32,512 nucleotides of DNA, taken from the NCBI GenBank assembly GCA_003167275.1, contig PMTT01000756.1, forward strand, positions 677-33,188. The letters run 5' to 3'. The position numbers were made by a program, and so were the translations under genes. A model generated the notes under the pieces. The model saw only the letters and a program-made list of their open reading frames with translations, ran no database searches and was not told the DNA's origin. How positions within the stretch are numbered: the first letter of the stretch is position 1; the number at the start of each line of letters is the position of its first letter. The DNA comes from Bryobacterales bacterium (GTDB lineage: Bacteria > Acidobacteriota > Terriglobia > Bryobacterales > Bryobacteraceae). Below are positions 1 to 7,743 of this stretch, piece after piece.

Positions 1-22
1 GCGACCGTGAGGGAGCGGTCGC
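1..22. repeat. Palindromic repeat, family E (copy 1)
   Basis: GCGACCG and CGGTCGC form a perfect 7-bp stem around the 8-nt loop TGAGGGAG. The core GCGACCGTGAGGGAGCGGT recurs at 29025-29044 inside actB. It lies about 40 bp past the cheB stop, so it could also help end the chemotaxis transcript. Confidence 0.7.
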
Positions 23-61
23 CCGTGTGAGGGCTACCCCAAATGGATAAGCACACAAGGC

Positions 62-1135
62 CTAATGACAGAGCCGTACCACTTCGGACGCGATGGCGCT
101 GAGCGGCATGACCCGATCTACCGCGCCCGTCTTGATCGCCTCGGCGGGCATTCCAAAGACGACGCAACTGGCTTCATCCTGCGCGATATTGAACGCCCCA
201 GCCTGCTTCATCTCGAGCATTCCCCGGGCGCCATCGTCGCCCATCCCGGTCATGATGACTCCCATCACGTTCCTTCCGCCATAGCGCGCCGCCGAGCGGA
301 ACAGCACATCCACGGAAGGCCGATGCCGGCTGACCAACGGCCCATCTCTGAGTTCCACGAAGTACCGGGCGCCGCTGCGCTTCAGCAGAAGGTGGCGGTT
401 CCCGGGCGCGATCAACGCCTGACCGCGAATCACCGAATCATTGTCCGCGGCCTCCTTTACGGAGATGCGGCAGGTTTTGTCCAGCCGTTCGGCGAACCGG
501 GCGGTGAACTCCTCCGGCATGTGCTGCACGATCGCAATCCCAGGGGCATCCAGCGGCATGGCCTCCAGGAATTCGCGGAGCGCTTCGGTCCCTCCTGTGG
601 ATGCTCCCACCACGACCACCTTCTGAGTGGTCTGAATCAACGCCTTCGAGACCGGTTTTGGCAGCACGGCGTCCGCGGTCAACTTGGGAGCCACTGCCAA
701 CCGGACCGTGCGGGCTTTGGGGATGCGGGCGCGCGCGGCCGATTTCACGACGTCGCAGATCCTGACCCGTGACTCCTCGAAGAACTCCCGGGCCCCCAGG
801 CGGGGCTTGGCGATGATCTCGATCGCGCCTTTTTCGAGGGCCGCCAGGGCGGTGTCCGAGCCTGCTCCGGCCAGAGTCGAGCAGATGACTACCGGAATGG
901 GATGCTGGCTCATGATCCTCTCGAGGAAGGTCAAACCATCCATCCGCGGCATCTCGATGTCGAGGGTGATGACGTCGGGTATCTCCTGTTTGATGCGCTC
1001 GACCGCCACGTAGGGATCGGACGCCACGCCCATGACTTCAATCTGGGGGTCCGACTCCAGGATTACTTTCAGGACTTGGCGGACCGACGCAGAATCATCG
1101 ACGATCAGTACTTTGAACTTACCCGACGTTTTCAT
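62..1135 (-). CDS. cheB: CheB, chemoreceptor glutamate methylesterase/deamidase
   Basis: Two-domain response regulator of 357 aa that removes methyl groups from chemoreceptor glutamates, opposing CheR, in the cytoplasm. The N-terminal receiver domain (about 7-125) has the acidic pair D13/D14, the phospho-acceptor D59 in [10 protein letters not shown] and K110. After a linker (about 130-168), the methylesterase domain carries the catalytic triad: S179 in GASTGG, H205 in QHMP and D301 in GMGDDG. Length is normal for the family. It is the last gene of the leftward chemotaxis operon, 114 bp after cheR; that gap is filled with hairpin repeats, which may lower its expression. CheA encoded upstream is the expected phosphodonor. 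The ATG at 1135 directly precedes the receiver domain. Confidence 0.96.
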   Translation of the reverse strand: MKTSGKFKVLIVDDSASVRQVLKVILESDPQIEVMGVASDPYVAVERIKQEIPDVITLDIEMPRMDGLTFLERIMSQHPIPVVICSTLAGAGSDTALAALEKGAIEIIAKPRLGAREFFEESRVRICDVVKSAARARIPKARTVRLAVAPKLTADAVLPKPVSKALIQTTQKVVVVGASTGGTEALREFLEAMPLDAPGIAIVQHMPEEFTARFAERLDKTCRISVKEAADNDSVIRGQALIAPGNRHLLLKRSGARYFVELRDGPLVSRHRPSVDVLFRSAARYGGRNVMGVIMTGMGDDGARGMLEMKQAGAFNIAQDEASCVVFGMPAEAIKTGAVDRVMPLSAIASEVVRLCH

Positions 1136-1164
1136 ATTTTTGTGGTGCGGACAGCCTGGCCCGC

Positions 1165-1240
1165 GGCCGACCCCCTGGTCGGCCTGCTGGAACTACCAAG
1201 AGCCGGACCAGGGGGTCCGGCGCGGACGAGGGCGTCCGCC
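1165..1240. repeat. Triple hairpin repeat, family D (copy 1), in the cheR-cheB gap
   Basis: Three adjacent inverted repeats: GGCCGACC/GGTCGGCC with a 4-nt loop (1165-1184), CCGGACC/GGTCCGG (1203-1220) and GCGGACG/CGTCCGC (1222-1239). The CCAGGGGGTC core recurs at 14381-14416. The element lies inside the chemotaxis operon between cheR and cheB. Confidence 0.7.
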
Positions 1241-1249
1241 CTACCTTTG

Positions 1250-2113
1250 TCATAACGGCTTTCGGTATATGGACGTTTTGATGGGCCTGAGAGGAACATC
1301 CAGGCTTGCGAGCGATTCCGAGTGGCCGGCGAACAGGTATCCTCCCGGAGCGAGATTCCGGCAGATCTTGTGGATCACCGCTTCCTGTGTGCCGCGGTCG
1401 AAGTAGATCATGACATTGCGGAAAAAGACGACGTCGAAAGTGTCCCGGATGCCGTAGTCGTCGTCCATGAAGTTCAACGGATGAAAGCTGACCTTCTTTC
1501 GCAATTCCGGGACAACGCGGGCAAGCCGTTCCGCGTCGTTCCGGCTGCGGAGCAGGTATTTCCGGCGAAGTTCCGGCGGGACCGGCAGAATCTGCGATTC
1601 CTGATAAACCCCGTTTCGCGCATGGGTCAGGACTTTGGAGGAAACATCCGTACCAAGAATCGCGAAATCGAAGCCGGGCCGGCGGCTGGCGCACTCGGCG
1701 AGCAACATTGCCAACGTGTACGGCTCCTCTCCCGAAGAGCACCCGGCGGACCACGCCTTGAACCGCCGGCCGGGGTGGCTCGCCGCCGGCAGGACCACGC
1801 CGCAGAGGTAATCGAAATGCTCGGGCTCCCGAAAGAAGTCGGTCTTGTTGGTGGTAATGGCATTGATGAAGTGTTCGCGCTCTTCGGTATGGGAAGCATC
1901 GAAGAAGTAGTCGCCATAGTGGTCCACTGACTTCAGCCGCAGGTCGCGAACACGCCGCAAGAGACGGCTCTGCACCATGGTCATTTTCGATTCGGGCATC
2001 TTGATGCCGAGTTCCATGGTGATGAAGCGCGCGAAGCGGGCGAAACTCGCCGGAGACAGCGCCACGGAGGCGACGACGCCCTCCTGAGTTTCTACCTTGT
2101 TGGGTAGAGTCAC
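1250..2113 (-). CDS. cheR: CheR, chemoreceptor glutamate methyltransferase
   Basis: SAM-dependent methyltransferase that methylates receptor glutamates during adaptation. The helical N-terminal domain spans about 18-85. It is followed by the conserved TTNKTDFFRE segment (88-96), the SAM-binding loop SAGCSSGEEP (122-131) and the late motif FFRNVMIYFD (230-239). I chose the GTG at 2113, giving 287 aa. It overlaps the TGA of the upstream receiver gene as GTGA, and a GGAG lies 7 nt ahead, so the two are probably translationally coupled. The frame stays open further upstream to 2239, but that part reads through the receiver gene and has low-complexity, non-family sequence. No TPR extension is present. 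Confidence 0.95.
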   Translation of the reverse strand: MTLPNKVETQEGVVASVALSPASFARFARFITMELGIKMPESKMTMVQSRLLRRVRDLRLKSVDHYGDYFFDASHTEEREHFINAITTNKTDFFREPEHFDYLCGVVLPAASHPGRRFKAWSAGCSSGEEPYTLAMLLAECASRRPGFDFAILGTDVSSKVLTHARNGVYQESQILPVPPELRRKYLLRSRNDAERLARVVPELRKKVSFHPLNFMDDDYGIRDTFDVVFFRNVMIYFDRGTQEAVIHKICRNLAPGGYLFAGHSESLASLDVPLRPIKTSIYRKPL

Positions 2114-2496
2114 TGGTGAACTCCGGGATCCGGCGCGGCGCCCAGTGCCGCCCGGATCGCGTCGAGCAGATCGGCATGGGAGAAGGGCTTCAGGAGTGTC
2201 TGGCAGGCCCCCATGTGTCTGGCGACTGCCAGCATGCATCCCTTTCCCGTAATGCCGCTCATCGCCACGACAGGCACATCCGGGCAGATCCGGCGCCGTT
2301 CCCGGATCACATCCAGGCCGTCTTCCTCAGGCATGTAGATGTCCGTCAGGATCAGATCGATTGGCTCGTTCTTCAACAGCCGAACAGCGCTTTTCCCATT
2401 GGCGCACAAGCGTACGCGATAGCCGGCCTCCGCGAGCATCCCCTCGACCGTTTGCAGGGCTGAAGGCGAATCGTCTATTACCAGAATCGTGGGCAT
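2110..2496 (-). CDS. CheY-like single-domain response regulator
   Basis: Stand-alone receiver domain of 128 aa. It has the acidic pair D8/D9, the phospho-acceptor D52 in LTDIYMP, S80 at the conserved Ser/Thr position and K103 in LLKPF. There is no output domain, so it probably acts by binding a partner when phosphorylated by the CheA of this operon. It may serve as the CheY that reaches the motor or as a phosphate sink. The ATG at 2496 starts directly at the first strand (MPTILVIDD). An in-frame ATG at 2556 would add 20 residues without family similarity. It overlaps the cheR start. It lies 117 bp after cheW, across two hairpins. Which output it controls cannot be told from the sequence. Confidence 0.92.
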   Translation of the reverse strand: MPTILVIDDSPSALQTVEGMLAEAGYRVRLCANGKSAVRLLKNEPIDLILTDIYMPEEDGLDVIRERRRICPDVPVVAMSGITGKGCMLAVARHMGACQTLLKPFSHADLLDAIRAALGAAPDPGVHQ

Positions 2497-2565
2497 AGGT
2501 ATCTCGCTGCCGGGCCGTCCAGGCGGCTCTTCAAGCCTGTACGCAAATCCTCGCACTCAGCGCTC

Positions 2566-2602
2566 GCCGGCTGAAAGCCGGCGGCAGCCAGGATTGGCTG
2601 CC
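2566..2602. repeat. Tandem hairpin repeat, family F (copy 1)
   Basis: GCCGGC/GCCGGC around TGAAA (2566-2582) is followed at once by GGCAGCCA/TGGCTGCC (2583-2602). It sits between cheW and the CheY-like gene. A related GCCGGCC-AAA-GGCCGGC hairpin occurs at 18875-18891. Confidence 0.65.
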
Positions 2603-2613
2603 CCACCTTGGTC

Positions 2614-3114
2614 CTAATGGGCGAACGCCAGCTCCCCGGTGTGGGGAGCGGCGTCCCTCACCAACGCGAGTTCTTCGGAGGAGAAGACCGCGTTGACATC
2701 CAGGATGATGATGAAGTCGTCGCCGCGCTTCCCCATCCCCTGGATGAAATCGGTCCGCCACCGCATGGCGATGCGCGGCGGCGGGTTGATATTCCCCGGC
2801 TCGATCTCGATGACTTCGTGCACGCTATCGGCAATGCCGCCCAGGACCGCGGCCTCGCCGTCCAGTTCGAGTTCCATGACGATGATGCGCGTATGCACCG
2901 TATCGGCTCCTTTCGGCAGACCGAATCGAAGACGGAAATCCACCACCGGGGTCGCCTGTCCGCGGACGTTGACCACGCCTCGCATATAGGCAGGGGCAGT
3001 CGGCACCTTCGTGATCTGAGGTACTTCCAGCACCTCGCGAACCTGGGCGACGTCGATGGCAAACAGCTCATCCCCCAGTTTGAAAGTCATGTATTGACGG
3101 GTTTCGGTAATCAT
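2614..3114 (-). CDS. cheW: CheW, chemotaxis coupling protein
   Basis: Adaptor of 166 aa that links the kinase CheA to chemoreceptors in the signalling array. The CheW fold fills the protein: the opening strand QYMTFKLGDELFAIDV (7-22), VREVLEVP, the highly conserved MRGVVNVRGQATPVVDFR stretch (44-61), and the closing FIQGMGKRGDDFIIILDV. Only one CheW is encoded in the operon. It lies 20 bp downstream of the receptor gene, consistent with co-transcription. The C-terminal tail after ILDVNAVFSSEELALV runs about 15 residues past the usual end. The start ATG at 3114 matches the family start. Confidence 0.95.
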   Translation of the reverse strand: MITETRQYMTFKLGDELFAIDVAQVREVLEVPQITKVPTAPAYMRGVVNVRGQATPVVDFRLRFGLPKGADTVHTRIIVMELELDGEAAVLGGIADSVHEVIEIEPGNINPPPRIAMRWRTDFIQGMGKRGDDFIIILDVNAVFSSEELALVRDAAPHTGELAFAH

Positions 3115-3134
3115 CTTCGTAAGTACCTCGGGCG

Positions 3135-4977
3135 CTACGCCTCATAGGCGGTGAAGTCCCGGTCGCGTGAGTCGGCGGCGCCGGGACTGGCGTCCAGCTC
3201 GATGCTTGCTCCAGCGCCTTTGATGGCGCGATGCATGTGCGCGAGCGCGGCCGTAGTGGATCGCGGATCGGCAGGTCTTGAAGGCGCCGCGGGACGGGCC
3301 GGAGCGCTCCTTTTGCTCTGCGGCGCCTTGCTCAGCGGCGCCCGAACCGTGCGCGTGTCGCCAGTCTTGAAGAAGGCGATGGTGGACTGCAGGACCTCCG
3401 CCTGGCTGGAGAGTTCTTCGGCCGTGGAGGCCATTTCCTCGGACGCCGCCGAATTCTGCTGGATCACCTGGTCGAGCTGCTGGATGGCCTTGTTGACCTG
3501 GGCGGCCCCGGTGTTTTGTTCGGCGCTGGCCGCCGCGATCTCGCGGACCAGTTCCGCCGTTTTCTGAATGTCGGGAACCAGTCTCGTCAGCAGTTGGCCG
3601 GCGCCTTCGGCGATCTGTACGCCATCGACACTCAGGCGGCCGATCTCGGCAGCGGCTGTCTGACTGCGTTCGGCGAGCTTGCGCACCTCCGATGCCACCA
3701 CCGCGAAGCCCTTGCCGTGCTCTCCCGCGCGGGCGGCTTCCACCGCGGCATTCAACGCCAGAAGGTCGGTTTTGCGTGCGATCTCCTCGATAATGCCGAT
3801 CTTCTCGGCCACCTGTTTCATGGCGCCGACGGTGCGGACCACCGCCTCGCCGCTGGAGCGCGCGTCCTCGGCGGCTTTGGACGCGATCTTGTCGGTCTGC
3901 CTGGCATTGTCGGCGTTCTGTTGGATGCTGGCCGCCATTTCTTCCATGGACGACGTGCTTTCCTCGGCCGCGGAGGCCTGTTCGGTAGCGCCCTGGGAAA
4001 GCCCCTGTGCCGCGGAGCTCATCTCCTCGCTCCCGGTGGCCACGTTGCCCGCGGCGGTGGTAACCTCCGCGACCGTCTTGCGGAGGTTTTCCAACATTTT
4101 CGTGAGCGCCTGTCCGAGGATGTCCTTTTCCGAGAGTGACTTGGCCTCGACGGTCAAATCCCCTTCGGATATCCGGACGGCCACGTGAGCGGCGCCCTTC
4201 AAGTTGTCCACCATACGGTTCATGGCCGTGAGCATGCGGCCGAGCTCGTCGGTGGACGTCACCTCTACGGTGTGCGAGAGATCGCCTTCGGCGACCTGGT
4301 TCACCAGCCCGACGGCGGTTCCCAGCGGGCGGGTGATGCTCCGGACGACGAAGAAGGAAACGCCGATCGCGATGATCAGGGCGGCTGCGATGCCGATCAG
4401 GACGCCCGCGCGGGCGCTTTTCACCGCATCCTGGACCTTCTGCGACTGCTCATCCGCCGAGGATTTGCTGGAGGAAACGAGATTCCCGGCCGCCTCGAGG
4501 TACTGCTTTTCGAGGGGTCTGACCTTCCCGTTGAGCAGATTCATGGCCTGCTTCTTGGCTTCCGCCGTACCGGCCCGGCTGACCTTCATTGCCTCATCGG
4601 ACGCGGCCACATAGTCGTTGGGCGGCCACCAGGGCGTCGAACAGAGCCCGCTCCTTATCGGTGGAAATCAGTTTCTGATAGTCGGCCCGCAGGCCGCGAT
4701 TGTGAGTGCGCGAATCGTTCACATCGGCTTCCAGCCGCTCCATCTCGCCTTTGTCGGCCGAAGCGATATGTTGGAAGGTCAGGCTGTACTCCTTCTGAAT
4801 GCCGTTCTGTACCTGACCGACGAGGTAAACGCCGGGAAGGGAGTGCATTGCGATCTCGGTGGAACTCCTGTCGATGCTTCCCAGGTTGCCGTAGGCGAAT
4901 AATCCAAGCGCCATGGCGATAGCGATCACAGCGGCGAAGCCGGCGGCAATCCGAATTCCGATCTTCCAATTCTTCAT
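3135..4977 (-). pseudogene. Methyl-accepting chemotaxis protein, split by a one-base frameshift
   Basis: Transmembrane chemoreceptor feeding CheA/CheW. The frame starting at ATG 4977 (AGGGA about 7 nt upstream) encodes TM1 (about 8-30) and an outer four-helix sensor, but ends prematurely near 4594. The rest lies in another frame, open from 4610 to 3135. Removing one base from the GGG at 4620-4622 joins them as [12 protein letters not shown] and gives one 613-aa receptor: TM2 (about 190-211), HAMP (about 212-265), a second HAMP-like stretch, and the conserved signalling tip [18 protein letters not shown] (about 397-414). The C-terminus ends DRDFTAYEA. It is the only receptor in the operon. The extra base may be a sequencing error, a real mutation or a slippage site; the 491-aa C-terminal part alone would lack the sensor. 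Confidence 0.9.
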
Positions 4978-5021
4978 GTTTTTTTCCCTGTTTCGTCTTG
5001 TCTTCCCAAAATGCGAGTTCC

Positions 5022-7154
5022 TTAAGTAATGGCGGCGGTCTGGCCGCCGGTGATCCTACCGGCTGGCGACAGATGGTTCCAAGGCTGCCCGGCAATGCCG
5101 GTGGCACGGCAACCCGCGCCAAAATCCGCAGGATCCTCCCGGCATTGGCGCTCGGCAAACCGCACCACCGCGGCGACGTCCATAATCAACGCCACGCGTC
5201 CGTCACCCATGATCGTCGCGCCGGAGACCACTTCGATGCTCCGCAAGAACTTGCCGAGCGATTGGATAACGGTTTGGTGCGTGCCCAGTACCCGGTCTAC
5301 CACCAGCCCCACGCGGTGGTCTTCGTGCTGCACGATCACGACCTTCTCGATGGAGGGGGCGTTACTCTCGATCCGGAACGCGGTCCGCAGATCGATGTAA
5401 GGAACCAGTTCCCCGCGCACCGCGATCACGTTGCGCCCGTTATTGCGAGCCCTTTGGGAGCGGAGTAACTCGACGTTCTCGGTGACCGCCGCCATGGGGA
5501 CGATGAACTGGTCGCTGCCAATCTCGACGAGCAGGCCCTCAATGATGGCCAACGTCAACGGCAGTGTGATCGAGACCCGGACGCCCTTGCCCTCCTCACT
5601 GGCCAGAGACAAGGAGCCGCGCAAGGCATCGATCTGCCGCTTGACTGCGTCCATGCCCACGCCGCGGCCGGACACGCTGGTGACTTGACGGGCGGTCGAG
5701 AAGCCGGGCATCAGGATGAGGTTGAAAATGTCTTTGTCGGTGAGGCTGGCGGCCGGCGCGATGAGCTGTTTCTCCACCGCCCGGGCGCGGACCGCCGCCC
5801 GGTCGATTCCGCGTCCGTCATCCTGGATGCTGACGACCACATCGGACCCGGTGTGTATGGCGGCAAGGCGGATGGTGGCGCGGCGCGGCTTGCCTTTCGC
5901 CAGGCGTTCCTCGGGAGGCTCGACCGCATGGTCGAGGCAGTTGCGCAAACAGTGCACCAGGGGCTCGCCAAGCTGGTCCAGAATGCTCTTGTCCAGTTCG
6001 GTATCGGCGCCTTCGGTGACGAGGTCGGCCTCCTTTCCGAGTTCTGCCGAAAGGTCATGGACCAAACGCCGGAAGCGGCCGAACAGGGTGCCGATCGGGA
6101 GCATGCGGATTCCGAGCACGTTATCGCGCAGTTCCGCCACCAGCCGTTCCAGCTCCTGAACCGGGTTGGTGAATTCCGGACTTCCACTCTTGGATGCCGC
6201 CTGGGCCAGCCGGGACTGGTTCATGACCAACTCCCCGACGAGGTTCACGAGACGGTCGAGCCGGTTGGACGGCACCCGGACGGTGGACTCTCTGGCCAGC
6301 GCTCTCGACGGTGCGAGTGGGGCGCCTGCCCCGGGGGCGTCGCCGGCGCCCGAATGGTCTGCGGGAGGTGTGACGGCGGGCCGATCCGGCGAGGGGGCGG
6401 CCGCGGTAGATAGAAGAGGGACCGGCGGCAAGACCTCCGGCGTTACTTCGATTTCTAGCTGGCTGTCATCCTCCACGAAAATGAACACGTCCCGGATGAC
6501 GTTCTGGTCGGCGGCACTCTGAAGCGTGATGGTCCACCACAGGTAGCAGAGATCCGGCTGGATCGAGTCGAGTGCCGGCACGTCCTCCGCATGCGCGGTG
6601 ATTTCGCACGGACCCAGCTCGCGAAGTTCCCGCAGCAGCGCGCTGGGGTTGCCGCCATTGACTAGCAGTGAAGGATTCGGACAGAAGCGGATCCGCCATG
6701 TCTGTTCCGCACTTTCGGGGTGCTCCGCGGCGGGCTCGGTGGGCGCGACGCTGCCTTTCTCGGGGATGTTCAGGCCGGGGTTTGCGAACTCTGCGACGGC
6801 CGCGATGAGCCTCTCGCTCGAGCCTGCAGGCGCGGGTGGGCCACCTTGTTCGGCGGCCAGGAGAATCCGGATGTGATCCCGGGCTATCAGCACCAGTTCG
6901 GCCAGCGCCGGGGAAACGGGTATGGCGCCCTCGCGCACTCTGTCGAGGAGGCTCTCCACATGGTGGGTAAAGCCGGCCACGGCGTCCAGACCGCAAATGG
7001 CGCCTGAGCCCTTGATGGTGTGGAAGGCGCGGAAGAGTTGGTTGATGGTCTCCTCGGTCCGCTCTCCGGCGCTAATCGACAGCGCGGATTGCTCGATTTC
7101 CGCGAGGAGTTCCTCGGCTTCCTGGAGGTAGGTCTCAAGCGGGTTATATTGCAT
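5022..7154 (-). CDS. cheA: CheA, chemotaxis histidine kinase
   Basis: Central kinase of the operon (710 aa). Domains in order: HPt (1-105) with the phosphorylated H45 in FHTIKGS; a region about 148-235 that may replace the usual P2 docking domain; an Ala/Pro-rich linker; dimerisation helices (VRVPSNRLDRLVNLVGELVMNQSRL begins there); an HATPase domain with N-box NCLDHAVE, G1 DDGRGID, GFSTA and GRGVGMD; and a CheW-like P5 domain ending near VALIMDVAAVVRF. A tail of about 38 residues after P5 is not family-like and is encoded by palindromic DNA. I chose ATG 7154: GGAAGG lies upstream and the HPt starts there. It overlaps the STAS gene by 11 nt, suggesting translational coupling. Confidence 0.95.
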   Translation of the reverse strand: MQYNPLETYLQEAEELLAEIEQSALSISAGERTEETINQLFRAFHTIKGSGAICGLDAVAGFTHHVESLLDRVREGAIPVSPALAELVLIARDHIRILLAAEQGGPPAPAGSSERLIAAVAEFANPGLNIPEKGSVAPTEPAAEHPESAEQTWRIRFCPNPSLLVNGGNPSALLRELRELGPCEITAHAEDVPALDSIQPDLCYLWWTITLQSAADQNVIRDVFIFVEDDSQLEIEVTPEVLPPVPLLSTAAAPSPDRPAVTPPADHSGAGDAPGAGAPLAPSRALARESTVRVPSNRLDRLVNLVGELVMNQSRLAQAASKSGSPEFTNPVQELERLVAELRDNVLGIRMLPIGTLFGRFRRLVHDLSAELGKEADLVTEGADTELDKSILDQLGEPLVHCLRNCLDHAVEPPEERLAKGKPRRATIRLAAIHTGSDVVVSIQDDGRGIDRAAVRARAVEKQLIAPAASLTDKDIFNLILMPGFSTARQVTSVSGRGVGMDAVKRQIDALRGSLSLASEEGKGVRVSITLPLTLAIIEGLLVEIGSDQFIVPMAAVTENVELLRSQRARNNGRNVIAVRGELVPYIDLRTAFRIESNAPSIEKVVIVQHEDHRVGLVVDRVLGTHQTVIQSLGKFLRSIEVVSGATIMGDGRVALIMDVAAVVRFAERQCREDPADFGAGCRATGIAGQPWNHLSPAGRITGGQTAAIT
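5034..5101. repeat. Cluster of three palindromes encoding the CheA C-terminal tail
   Basis: GGCGG/CCGCC (5034-5048), CCGGT/ACCGG (5047-5062) and CCGGCA/TGCCGG (5089-5101) lie within 70 bp at the 3' end of cheA, just inside its stop codon. They match the style of the intergenic hairpins elsewhere in the window. Confidence 0.5.
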
Positions 7155-7503
7155 CCCGATCGCCTTCCGTGGCCGCGCCAATCGTGTCTGCCGGTGTTTT
7201 GATACTGTCATCTGGCGTCACGTCGGGAAGCGATAGCCCCAGTGCCTCGCTGGCGTTTCGAACGGCGGCGGAGAGCCCGGCCAATCGGAATGGCTTCCCA
7301 AATTGTTCCGCGGTCTTGCGCGCCGAACAGAGCAGTTGGAGCGCGGCCGTATCGCATCCATCCACTTCGGACAGATTGACGGCCGGGCTCGACTCTTCAC
7401 TGACGAAATCGCGGAGTGTCCGGTGAAGTTCCTCCGCCACGCCGATTTCCAAGGTCCCCGCAATCTTCAGCACGTGGTTGGATTCATCTCTCGTGATCTG
7501 CAC
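7144..7503 (-). CDS. STAS-domain protein (anti-sigma-factor-antagonist-like)
   Basis: Small cytoplasmic protein (119 aa) with a single STAS domain. The conserved loop reads LSEVDGCDTAALQLL, where SpoIIAA-type proteins have the phosphorylatable Ser/Thr. I chose the GTG at 7503 because AAGGGAG sits 5-6 nt ahead and the first strand (VQITRDESNHVLKIAGTLEI) begins there; an in-frame ATG at 7545 would add 14 residues. It is the first gene of the chemotaxis operon and overlaps cheA by 11 nt. No RsbW/SpoIIAB-type kinase is encoded nearby, so its partner is unknown. A role inside or alongside the chemosensory array is inferred from position only. The C-terminal 25 residues are outside the domain. Confidence 0.85.
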   Translation of the reverse strand: MQITRDESNHVLKIAGTLEIGVAEELHRTLRDFVSEESSPAVNLSEVDGCDTAALQLLCSARKTAEQFGKPFRLAGLSAAVRNASEALGLSLPDVTPDDSIKTPADTIGAATEGDRDAI

Positions 7504-7743
7504 GGTTTCTCCCTTTGGATCCGATTGAGCAGGCCAGCTCGCCAACCCGCGCCTGGCGGCTCAACACTGTTTCATATCGGTTCAACGGGCGAGGTTTTGA
7601 GGGAAAACAGGAACCGGTATCGGAGAAAGGCGGCAAGGAGATGGGCTGCCAGCTTCAGGCCCCGTGGACGATTCCCAACATTCCCGGCGCGGAGGTCCCG
7701 GCTGACCCAACACAGGCGGGAATACCCGTGCTACAAATCAGTT

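Noticed and set aside
4594-4630. Programmed frameshift in the receptor gene
   Set aside because: The GGG run is not a classical slippery heptamer and no stimulating structure was recognised; mutation or sequencing error is simpler.
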